A DNA stretch of 64,000 nucleotides from NCBI RefSeq assembly GCF_046054165.1, contig NZ_JBFNXK010000017.1:1-64000 (forward strand), written 5' to 3'. Shown one piece after another: positions 8,901 to 15,967 of this stretch (position 1 is the first letter of the stretch; the number at the start of each line of letters is the position of its first letter). The notes beneath the pieces are model-generated. The model searched no databases, was not told the origin of the DNA, and saw only the letters and a program-made list of their open reading frames with translations. Source of the stretch: Celerinatantimonas sp046054165. GTDB lineage: Bacteria > Pseudomonadota > Gammaproteobacteria > Enterobacterales > Celerinatantimonadaceae. Made by a program: the position numbers and the translations under genes.

Positions 8901-9411
8901 GGCCGTCGATATAAACCGACTCAAGCTGATCAAGCTGAACAGCCAAGGGGCGCAGTTTCAGCCGATAGCCACTCCATGAAATCTGGTCATCATCTAATTC
9001 AAGCTCGGGTAAATACAACTGATGCTCCGAGGCGTTATACCCATCATCTGGAATATCCGTCTCTCGCCGCCCTTTGCCCTTACCCTGCTGAATTGGATCA
9101 TTTTCATCCGGGTCAAAATCGGCATCGGGTAACTCACCATCGACGGTGAGAATCTCGAACCAACCTTGCTTGCCAGCCACCACTTCTATTTCGCTCACCG
9201 GCAACAGCTGCCAGATCCGTTTGTCCGGCTTGAGCTGATAACGCTTGTTAGCGACAGGTTTCCATTCGCAGCTGACTTCCTTGTTCTCCAGTGCCTTGAT
9301 GCTGTTATTCAGGTAATGCATAAACGGCATCAGGACATTATTTGTCTGGCTGGCCAGTGCTTCAGCCTTGAAGCCTTGTTGTTCAAGGGCCGTAAAAAAC
9401 GGGTTTTCCAT
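5956..9411 (-). CDS. UPF1-type superfamily 1 helicase with a long N-terminal extension
   Basis: The 1151-residue protein carries a complete SF1 helicase engine in its C-terminal two thirds. Walker A is GPPGTGKT at residues 486-493, motif II is D615-E616-CSK, a Q-loop region reads LVGDVRQLSP, motif V is QGQEADVVFLSM near 1065, and motif VI is NVSITRAR near 1098. The order and sequences match the UPF1/Dna2/COG1112 group (AAA_11 and AAA_12 domains), which translocate on RNA or single-stranded DNA. Residues 1-450 show no motif I recognise and may confer target or partner recognition. The ATG at 9411 follows an AGGA; it starts 15 nt after the ATPase gene ends and overlaps the next gene by 4 nt. 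Confidence 0.85.
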   Translation of the reverse strand: MENPFFTALEQQGFKAEALASQTNNVLMPFMHYLNNSIKALENKEVSCEWKPVANKRYQLKPDKRIWQLLPVSEIEVVAGKQGWFEILTVDGELPDADFDPDENDPIQQGKGKGRRETDIPDDGYNASEHQLYLPELELDDDQISWSGYRLKLRPLAVQLDQLESVYIDGQPCKVTKQTDARLVLQGHVKASSTLSVDGQDTPFTLIKGLDESQLKQWQAKSEGNGWLLFADSPPQVDGHKLEDVTSKQLAKLSCGHFQCQDQSLQSDHWELRVEDSKQAQSLILESRTNQEFNDSDSLTCSVFPALAWQLEKARVEEKWIQLTENEGGDDTGKSDLDHFFGDNQNIKILDSTQRKFDDGFRVLKARQDERQILLARNIKGKKNWSSDYPSQQGKSCEIRVSVDTSQLKRQKDAINQLMSRPARGHWPLVQMLQKRGQTSWPDVPVVQIPESGWTVLTDPNFDGCERQREFVTKALANEDFTILDGPPGTGKTTTILELIMQLVLQGKRILLSASTHAAINNVLERIKENPVLLAQIFPLRIGDENNAIGVEEFQFDRLFDDLKRTNGCANLSKQLIVDSSNLVCGTTIGILRLFNDREVSLDTGEPLFDVMIIDECSKTTFQEFLVPARFAKRWMLVGDVRQLSPFTDREQIVANLDNLMLVPPKGKTLGQNLSAAVQQACFLLEELRGDHHNPYSHPMLVPVTRDVASALVAEIRTRTSLPKLAKGLDNLLVVMANTGRDADRHMVGFKQIQRNPEQLYRHNLCFVEEGCLEGLSRCVPDDMLILHPDWCRTSQAAQHKVSGTDCKSFKVKTTGYTDTVQVHTELLDRIDSTKWSEEVCWRLEREYWLRLSANQKRKTGYLEDTLERLFPKSVSVDGRIHVLKNIAFPSILEALSRDGLVKRKNDEPTTLNQGFYVPEKSQRYTTLNYQHRMHPDISAFPRQQFYPKGVLADGGKTASDRAWQYTRYKSRNIWLDVRGTTLRGNSNKQETQVLITELKAFCDWAEGKSKNKKDEAFDVAILTFYKGQEKALREVLQKLPGNANRYARFNYKGISIKLATVDYFQGQEADVVFLSMVNTHRDGFMDSPNRLNVSITRARYQLVIVGHHEYFSQRSRTLELKKLAKSCSVSTVSSQKQTHYHVVKKGKSHQ

Positions 9412-9426
9412 AACAAGTTATCCTGA

Positions 9427-11022
9427 TTATTTTCTGACGAACGGGTTTTCGCCTTCCTGTTTTAGACGGGGCTTTTTACTGTTGGAAGTATCCAGAAGTT
9501 CTGGCTCTGCCGAGCTGGCAGGAACTGCGCGCCCCTTCGCCCAAGCACGGGTATCTTGAATCATTTCCGCCATAGTAAAAGAGAGTGGAGAGGTGGCCTG
9601 AATGGCCTTGAGAATATCGTCCTTGTTTAACTGGTGGCCTTCGTCAAAAGCCAGAAACATGGCCTCCTTGACGGCTTCTTCCAGTTCAGCTCCGGTAAAG
9701 CCCTTGCTGGCGAGCGCCAGCTCATCCAGTTCGTCTTGCGTAAAATCATCGAGACGATTACGGCGCTTCAGATGAATAGAGATAATGTCCTGGCGATCCT
9801 GCTGTACCGGCAGGTCCACAAAGAAGATTTCATCGACACGGCCTTTACGCAGCAGCTCGGGTGGTAATTGGGCGATATGGTTAGCGGTCGCTACCACAAA
9901 CACCGGTTTCTCTTTTTCCTGCATCCAGGTCAGAAAAGTACCTAATACGCGGGATGTCGTACCGCCATCTGTGGCACCAGAACTTTGCATGCCCGACAGA
10001 CCTTTTTCGATTTCATCCACCCAGAGAATACTGGGTGCCAGCGCTTCAGCAGTTTGTAGTGCCGAACGGATATTAGCCTCAGACTGACCCACAATACCGC
10101 CATAGATTTTACCCATATCCAGACGCAACAGAGGCAGTTGCCAGGCATTCGCCACTGCTTTGGCGGCCAGGCTTTTACCTGTGCCCGGCAAACCGAGCAG
10201 CAACACACCTCTGGGGGTTTCCAGACCAAAATCACGGGCGTCTTTGGTGAACGACTGACGACGGCGATTCAGCCAAGATTTGAGGTTATCGAGGCCGCCG
10301 ATATCGTCGAGCGTGGCTTTCGGATGAAAGTATTCCAGATGTCCGCTCTTACGAATCACCTGCTCTTTTTCTTTAACGATAAAAGGGATTTCAGATTCGG
10401 TGAGACGTCTGAACTGGCAAGCAGCCTTTGAGAAAGCCAGTTGGGCTTCGCTCGTTGAGAGGCCAAGTGCAGACTCGATCAGAGCGGATGACTCTTGATA
10501 GTCCCTCTCGTCCAGATCATAACGATCGCATGCCTGCCGCATCAGGGTTTTGAGGTCATCGGCATCCGGTAATGGCATCTCCATCACCTGCACTTCTTTC
10601 TCCAATTCTGGAGGCAGTAAAGGAGCAGGCTGAGAGAGCACAACAGTGACGTTATTTATTTCACGGCTGGCAACGGCGATCGCAAATGCACGCAAGCGGC
10701 TGATCAGGGTGTGCTCGTTAAGGAAATGATGGAAGTCTTCCAGCAGCAGGATGAAGTCAGGCTCTTCATCGCCTGCACTGATATCCACTAACCACTCGAG
10801 AACTTCTTGAGGCTGTTCCCCCTCATCTGCCGGCTCCCAGCAATTGTCTTCGAAATCGTATTTCCTCAAGCCCTGGGGCATGTTCCATATGTAGAGGTCT
10901 CGGTTCAGGTCTGTGCCTGCCTGAATGCAACAGGCGCGAATCCGCAGGGTTTCGTGACTGATGATTTGAATAACCGGTGCCGCAGCTTTCGTATTTAGAC
11001 TGAACAAATCCCCAAATGTCAC
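9427..11022 (-). CDS. Ycf46-like AAA+ ATPase, first gene of the accessory operon
   Basis: In this 531-residue protein the first 230 residues look like a degenerate AAA domain (hydrophobic LLLEDFHHFL but no P-loop). A functional AAA+ module follows: Walker A GLPGTGKS at 277-284, Walker B WVDE with D336-E337, a sensor-1-like VVATAN, an arginine-finger segment LLRKGRVDE, and a lid domain. The layout and the tail WAKGRAVPA are characteristic of Ycf46-type ATPases. The start is GTG at 11022 with GGAG eight nt upstream; the short frame from ATG 11035 ends after five codons. As the leading gene it probably sets expression of all seven. Its substrate is unknown; remodelling of the partner complex is an inference. 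Confidence 0.8.
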   Translation of the reverse strand: MTFGDLFSLNTKAAAPVIQIISHETLRIRACCIQAGTDLNRDLYIWNMPQGLRKYDFEDNCWEPADEGEQPQEVLEWLVDISAGDEEPDFILLLEDFHHFLNEHTLISRLRAFAIAVASREINNVTVVLSQPAPLLPPELEKEVQVMEMPLPDADDLKTLMRQACDRYDLDERDYQESSALIESALGLSTSEAQLAFSKAACQFRRLTESEIPFIVKEKEQVIRKSGHLEYFHPKATLDDIGGLDNLKSWLNRRRQSFTKDARDFGLETPRGVLLLGLPGTGKSLAAKAVANAWQLPLLRLDMGKIYGGIVGQSEANIRSALQTAEALAPSILWVDEIEKGLSGMQSSGATDGGTTSRVLGTFLTWMQEKEKPVFVVATANHIAQLPPELLRKGRVDEIFFVDLPVQQDRQDIISIHLKRRNRLDDFTQDELDELALASKGFTGAELEEAVKEAMFLAFDEGHQLNKDDILKAIQATSPLSFTMAEMIQDTRAWAKGRAVPASSAEPELLDTSNSKKPRLKQEGENPFVRK

Positions 11023-11059
11023 TGTCTAATCTCCATGTTAAATTGCCAGTAACTATAAC

Positions 11060-11409
11060 TCATGGCAGATGTATATAAGCATTAGAAATATCAAGACTCC
11101 GCCAACACCCAAGCGGAGCTTCTGGCCCTAACCCGCTGTAAATAATCGCACAGACTGATCCCGCTGCAATAATCGGCTCCTGTTCATCCAGCACTGAGAT
11201 ATCCTCCAGATGATTGAGAAATGGCGTCAGCATACTGTCAGCATGCAGTAATTTTCACCGGCCAGCCACTGGCTCAGCTACTGTTCAACAATCACAATAA
11301 AGCTACGAGCCGAAATTTGATAAAGGAGGGTACGTTCCGGGCAATGGAGCACATGCAGCGGTGCGCCGATACTCGGGCTGGCTTCCCTGCCAACCGGCAA
11401 CGGCAACAT
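11060..11409 (-). pseudogene. Degraded coding trace upstream of the operon
   Basis: Read on the minus strand, an ATG at 11409 opens a frame that stops at 11281. The protein-like sequence then continues in another frame and again in a third (PFLNHLEDISVLDEQEP and onward) to a stop at 11060. Side-by-side short segments with balanced composition and no single long frame suggest an old gene with two frameshifts. I cannot name the family. It overlaps the region where the operon promoter must lie, so it may simply be leader DNA. Confidence 0.3.
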
Positions 11410-11803
11410 GTTTGCATCCTTGCGAAGTTATTACAGGCTCAGGTTAACACATTGAGCAGGGCCCCCTGAATTCCATCTACCAGGCGGCATAGAGCCTGCC
11501 GTTGCCAGCCACTCCCACTCAAATATCAATTATAACCACAAATAATTATAAATAAGAACTAGTTAGAAAGGATATCTTTATCGATACCATTATCTATACC
11601 ATACGCAGATTTTTTAATTTTTTTGCTGCTCGTCGACACTTTAATTTGGCTTTGACCTAAGCCGAGGATTATGCTATATCATGACGAAGTACTTATTTCT
11701 CTTCAACACTCAACCATCGCGATGCCGATGTATTCTATCCATCTTGTGTCTCCAAGTTATCGCTGTATATTTAGAGAGTGTATTAATTCTTCCCCTTAGC
11801 TTA
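11410..11803. other. Non-coding gap between operon remnant and MFS gene
   Basis: Up to about 11510 composition matches the operon; from 11523 it becomes strongly AT-rich. The ten bases TCCCACTCAA at 11513-11522 match the last codons of guaA at 14319-14328 in the same orientation. No convincing gene, tRNA or strong terminator is visible. Confidence 0.4.
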
Positions 11804-13267
11804 TTACGGTCTCAGACAACCTAAGTGCTTCGCCTTCACCAATTTGATAAGCAGAAAACACACAATAACCGCTGCTGCAAAGTTATAGAGCATTCCTGCC
11901 ACAAACGCAGACGAATACTGACTTGCCAACTCTACAGACTCATTATTCGTTGATAATGCTGTATTAAATAAAATACCTATCACTGCAACCCCAAACGCCG
12001 CACCAAGTTGTTGGACGGTAGAAACGACACCAGAAGCCATTCCTGCCTGTTTTTCTTCAACAAAACCTAATACCAAATTGAGTAGAGGTGTCATGATGGA
12101 ACCCTGACCGAACCCAACAATAAACAAGGCGGGAATCAACAGTACCGCGTTGAGTCCGGCACCAGCCTCATAGACTTGTAAAATCAATAAGCCCATCGAC
12201 ACAGCATAGATTGACGCGCCTACCACAATCACCTTTTCACCCCATCTTGTAACGAGTTTTGGTGTAACTAATGAGGCCACGACAAAACCCACACTACACG
12301 GTGCAAAGATACTCCCTGCAACAAAGGGGTCAATTTCTAAACCCGTTTGCACCAGTAATGCAAAACTTAAGAAAAATGAGCTGGATGTAGAATAAACAAG
12401 CAGCACCAATACCGTTCCTAAAGCAAATCGCTTTTGGGATAAAAGCTGCATATCCACCAAGGGTAACTTTGCTGCCAGTCTGCTGTTTTCCTGCTGTCGA
12501 TAAAAGAGTACCAGCATCATTGCAGCCCCGGCCAATGAGAGCAAAGTCCACGAGGGCCAATCGGCTTCAGGCCCATTAATCAGAGGGATCAATAGTAGCG
12601 ACAAACCAACACTGATCAAAAACACCCCAACCCAATCTAAGCTGGGTCGTTCTTCAGATCTAGATTCGGGAATCAGACGGGCGCTAAAAATGGCAAACAG
12701 TCCGACAGGAAGATTAATCAAAAAAAGACTACGCCAACCCAGTTCAAAAAAGTCGCCATGCACAATCCACCCGCCTAACACCTGAGCGGCAATCGCTGCA
12801 AGACCAAGCGTCATACCTAACAGCCCGAAAGCACGTCGGCTGTCATCCCCCGTAAAGTTGACCCGAATGGAAGCATAAACTTGCGGAAACAACAGTGCAG
12901 CGGAGAATCCTTGTAACACTCTCGCCCCGATCAAGATATTAGCCGTGGGCGCAACAGCACAAACAAATGAACTGAAAGTAAACCCCAGCATGCCGATGAT
13001 GAACAACCGGCGGCGACCGAACATATCACCTAACCGTCCTCCGGTGATAAGAAGTACTCCAAACGCCAGCTCATAGCCTGCGACAATCAAGCCTATCTGA
13101 GAAAAACTGGCATTCAATCCAGCCTGCATACTAGGAATGGCTACGTTGACCACAAATAAATCAAAAATAGTAACGAACCCTGCCAGTAACAATACATATA
13201 AACCACGCCATGGAGCCGATTTAGAGGGAATATGACTAGTGGTTAAAAGATGAGAACGTGTGCTCAT
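11804..13267 (-). CDS. MFS multidrug exporter, DHA2 (EmrB/QacA) type
   Basis: The product is about 487 residues with roughly fourteen hydrophobic helices, the count typical of drug:H+ antiporters of the DHA2 family. The loop after helix 2 reads GGRLGDMFGRRRLF, the signature motif A of the superfamily. It sits in the inner membrane and would export hydrophobic compounds; the actual substrate cannot be told. The ATG at 13267 is preceded by GGAG at seven nt, so I prefer it to the TTG seven codons upstream. It is divergent from an XRE regulator, the usual arrangement of an exporter and its repressor. Confidence 0.85.
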   Translation of the reverse strand: MSTRSHLLTTSHIPSKSAPWRGLYVLLLAGFVTIFDLFVVNVAIPSMQAGLNASFSQIGLIVAGYELAFGVLLITGGRLGDMFGRRRLFIIGMLGFTFSSFVCAVAPTANILIGARVLQGFSAALLFPQVYASIRVNFTGDDSRRAFGLLGMTLGLAAIAAQVLGGWIVHGDFFELGWRSLFLINLPVGLFAIFSARLIPESRSEERPSLDWVGVFLISVGLSLLLIPLINGPEADWPSWTLLSLAGAAMMLVLFYRQQENSRLAAKLPLVDMQLLSQKRFALGTVLVLLVYSTSSSFFLSFALLVQTGLEIDPFVAGSIFAPCSVGFVVASLVTPKLVTRWGEKVIVVGASIYAVSMGLLILQVYEAGAGLNAVLLIPALFIVGFGQGSIMTPLLNLVLGFVEEKQAGMASGVVSTVQQLGAAFGVAVIGILFNTALSTNNESVELASQYSSAFVAGMLYNFAAAVIVCFLLIKLVKAKHLGCLRP

Positions 13268-13301
13268 ACTGTATCTCCAAAGTGACAAAGAGCTGATTTT
13301 A

Positions 13302-13320
13302 TAACTTTGTTAGACAGTTA
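13302..13320. promoter_or_regulatory. Inverted repeat in the divergent MFS/XRE promoter region
   Basis: TAACT (13302-13306) and AGTTA (13316-13320) form an inverted repeat with a 9-nt spacer between the divergent starts. It is a plausible operator for the neighbouring regulator, but a 5-bp arm is short and no experimental consensus is known to me. Confidence 0.3.
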
Positions 13321-13373
13321 CAATTTAACCATTTATGCTATTACTAATAGTGATACGGTCAATGAGAACTACA

Positions 13374-14165
13374 ATGCGAACCATGAAACGAACACGGGAC
13401 GAGCTTGCCACTTTTTTACGATCTCGTCGTGAACGCCTCTCACCCAATGAGGTAGGCTTACCAAGCGGAGGGAGACGGCGCACACCAGGGTTACGCCGCG
13501 AAGAAGTCGCAGCTCTAGCCGGTGTCGGACTGACATGGTATACATGGTTGGAACAAGGACGTGATATAGGCGTGTCAACAGCCTTCTTAGAGAACCTATC
13601 AAGAGTTCTTAAGCTTGATGCCGCCGAGCGCCGACATCTATTTTTACTGGCTCATGAACGCCCACCGACCGATCAGGGCAAAACGTGGTGTGTGGTACCT
13701 GCTTTGATTCGTCGACTCATGGATGATATCGCTCAGCATCCTGCCTATGTATTAAATCTGCGCTGGGATGTGCTTGCTTATAACGATGCCGCGAACCGTC
13801 TATTCTGTTTCGAGCATCAACCTTCCGAGAGGCGGAATTTATTATGGATGCTTTTTACCGATCCAGTCCTGCTGGAACTTTTTCCCCACTGGGAAGAAGA
13901 AGCACCACGCATATTGTCCAGTTTTCGTCGTGACTATGCTAATGCAAGTCACGACTGTGATATCAAAGCGTTGGTAGATGAATTGAAGAAAGTGTCACCT
14001 GAGTTTCATCAGTTTTGGAAAGAACATGATGTTCATGCACCATGTAATGGTAGTCGAGAGCTCAAAGTAGACGGCGAGACTATCACGTTTGAACACACTT
14101 CTTTAATCATTGATGCAGACCGCCATTTGCGCTTGGTGGTTTATGCGAAGAGTGAACAAGATTAA
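13374..14165 (+). CDS. XRE-family transcriptional regulator with MLTR/MmyB-type sensor domain
   Basis: The N-terminal 75 residues form a helix-turn-helix with the family hallmarks RRTPGLRREEVAALAGV and WYTWLEQGR. The remainder fits the PAS-like ligand-binding domain common to MmyB/MLTR regulators (HPAYVLNLRWDVLAYNDAA, then NLLWMLF). Such proteins usually repress a divergent exporter or reductase gene and respond to a small lipophilic ligand. Four in-frame ATGs occur (13335, 13362, 13374, 13383). I chose 13374 because a GAG lies seven nt before it, but the start is not certain. The partner is the divergent MFS gene. Confidence 0.8.
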   Translation: MRTMKRTRDELATFLRSRRERLSPNEVGLPSGGRRRTPGLRREEVAALAGVGLTWYTWLEQGRDIGVSTAFLENLSRVLKLDAAERRHLFLLAHERPPTDQGKTWCVVPALIRRLMDDIAQHPAYVLNLRWDVLAYNDAANRLFCFEHQPSERRNLLWMLFTDPVLLELFPHWEEEAPRILSSFRRDYANASHDCDIKALVDELKKVSPEFHQFWKEHDVHAPCNGSRELKVDGETITFEHTSLIIDADRHLRLVVYAKSEQD

Positions 14166-14241
14166 ATAAAGGCCCAGATATTATCACTAGGTAATTAAGG
14201 AGTGACCTAGTCGACTATCAAAGAGAAAATCTCACCATAAA

Positions 14242-14272
14242 AAATGCCAATCAGTAATACTGACTGGCATTT
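14242..14272. terminator. Bidirectional terminator between regulator and guaA
   Basis: AAATGCCAATCAGT pairs with ACTGACTGGCATTT (one mismatch), with A-rich flank on the left and T-rich on the right, so it can serve the convergent genes on both strands. Confidence 0.75.
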
Positions 14273-14314
14273 CATTTATTTTCTAAAGACTAGGCTAGTT
14301 GTTTACAACTAATC

Positions 14315-15895
14315 TTATTCCCACTCAATCGTAGCCGGTGGTTTTCCTGAGATATCGTAAACCACGCGAGAGATACCATCGATTTCATTAATGATCCGAC
14401 TGGATACACGGCCTAAGAAGTCATATGGCAAATGCGCCCAGTGAGCGGTCATAAAGTCAATAGTTTCAACAGCACGCAGGCTGACCACCCAGTCGTACTT
14501 ACGCCCATCCCCCATGACACCAACTGAACGTACAGGTAGGAACACTGTAAAGGCCTGGCTGACTTTATTATATAAGTCTGCTTTATGCAGCTCTTCAATG
14601 AAGATAGCATCGGCACGACGCAGTAAGTCACAATATTCTTTTTTCACTTCTCCCAACACCCGAACCCCAAGACCTGGTCCAGGGAATGGATGACGGAATA
14701 ACATTTCGTAAGGTAGACCTAACTCTAAACCAATCTTACGGACTTCATCTTTAAATAGCTCTTTTAAAGGCTCGACTAAGCCCATCTGCATGTCTTCTGG
14801 CAAGCCACCCACATTGTGATGTGATTTAATCACATGTGCTTTACCGGTTTTAGCGCCTGCCGATTCGATCACGTCCGGATAAATTGTTCCCTGAGCCAAC
14901 CACTTGGCATTTTGCAGTTTAGAGGCTTCTTCATCGAAGACTTCCACAAAAACGCGACCAATAGTTTTACGTTTGGCCTCTGGATCGTCAATGCCTTTCA
15001 ACGCCGATAAGAAGCGATCTTCCGCATCAACCCGGATAATATTCAACCCAAATTTGTCACCAAACATTTCCATGACCTGATCGCCTTCATGAAGACGTAA
15101 CAGACCATTATCGACAAAGACACAAGTCAGTTGTTTACCGACTGCGCGATGGAGCAGCATCGCAACCACGGAGGAGTCAACCCCGCCGGACAATCCCAAA
15201 ATGACTTCATCATCGCCGACCTGTTCACGGATCTGCGACACAGCATTATCGATGATCGAACTAGATGTCCACAATGCTTCACAGCCACAGATATTCAGCA
15301 CGAAATGCTCAAGCATCCGTTTGCCTTGACGGGTATGAGTCACTTCCGGATGGAACTGAACACCATAATAGTGTTTTTCTTCATTGGCCATAGCAGCAAA
15401 CTGGCAGGTTTCGGTACGGGCCAATGTGGTAAAACCATCTGGAATGGCTGACACTTTATCGCCATGACTCATCCAAACATCCAGCAATGGTTTGCCATCT
15501 TCGCTAATCGCATCTTGGATTTGGCTAAAAAATGGAGATTCGTGCAGGACTTCAACCTGAGCATATCCAAATTCGCCTTCACCAATCCCTTTGATCACCT
15601 CACCACCCAGCTGAGCTGACATGGTCTGCATCCCATAGCAGATCCCTAATAATGGGACATTCAGATCAAACACCGCTTGAGGTGCTCGAGGTGATCCGGC
15701 TTCAGTCACACTTTCTGGGCCACCAGCCAGAATAATGCCATCCGGAGCAAACTCTCGGATCTGCGCATCATTAACATCCCAACCCCACAATTCACAGTAA
15801 ACGCCAATTTCCCGGATCCGCCGTGCAATCAATTGTGTATATTGAGATCCAAAATCTAGGATCAAAATTCGATGGTCATGAATATCTTTGCTCAT
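14315..15895 (-). CDS. guaA: GMP synthase (glutamine-hydrolysing)
   Basis: This 526-residue enzyme makes GMP from XMP, ATP and glutamine in the cytoplasm. The N-terminal class I amidotransferase shows the nucleophile context LGICYGMQTM and the His/Glu pair in VQFHPEVTHT. The ATP-pyrophosphatase domain has the P-loop LSGGVDSSV, and the C-terminal dimerisation domain ends ATIEWE as in most bacteria. It follows guaB by 72 nt, the classic guaBA operon. Its 3' end faces the accessory region; in many bacteria this end is an integration site for genomic islands. Confidence 0.98.
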   Translation of the reverse strand: MSKDIHDHRILILDFGSQYTQLIARRIREIGVYCELWGWDVNDAQIREFAPDGIILAGGPESVTEAGSPRAPQAVFDLNVPLLGICYGMQTMSAQLGGEVIKGIGEGEFGYAQVEVLHESPFFSQIQDAISEDGKPLLDVWMSHGDKVSAIPDGFTTLARTETCQFAAMANEEKHYYGVQFHPEVTHTRQGKRMLEHFVLNICGCEALWTSSSIIDNAVSQIREQVGDDEVILGLSGGVDSSVVAMLLHRAVGKQLTCVFVDNGLLRLHEGDQVMEMFGDKFGLNIIRVDAEDRFLSALKGIDDPEAKRKTIGRVFVEVFDEEASKLQNAKWLAQGTIYPDVIESAGAKTGKAHVIKSHHNVGGLPEDMQMGLVEPLKELFKDEVRKIGLELGLPYEMLFRHPFPGPGLGVRVLGEVKKEYCDLLRRADAIFIEELHKADLYNKVSQAFTVFLPVRSVGVMGDGRKYDWVVSLRAVETIDFMTAHWAHLPYDFLGRVSSRIINEIDGISRVVYDISGKPPATIEWE

Positions 15896-15932
15896 AGCCT
15901 GCTATTATCTCTGTTTAGGGGGCAAATAAATG

Positions 15933-15952
15933 GGCGAGACTTTCGCCTCGCC
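15933..15952 (-). other. Intercistronic hairpin between guaB and guaA
   Basis: GGCGAG (15933-15938) and CTCGCC (15947-15952) pair around an 8-nt loop, with no U-run after it in the direction of transcription. It is more likely an mRNA-stability or partial attenuation element than a full terminator. Confidence 0.45.
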
Positions 15953-15967
15953 TGCTGCTTCAAAAGT

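Noticed and set aside
586..11022. Assignment of the operon to DISARM, BREX, Zorya or Mokosh
   Set aside because: The methyltransferase, DUF1998, PglZ, ZorAB and intact PLD components of those systems were not found.
11221..11469. Plus-strand frame of 82 residues in the gap upstream of the operon
   Set aside because: No ribosome binding site at its start; the minus strand looks slightly more protein-like, and even that is broken.
1..14300. Search for an integrase or complete prophage in the accessory region
   Set aside because: No tyrosine or serine recombinase and no phage structural gene was seen; only the IS200 remnant is mobile in nature.
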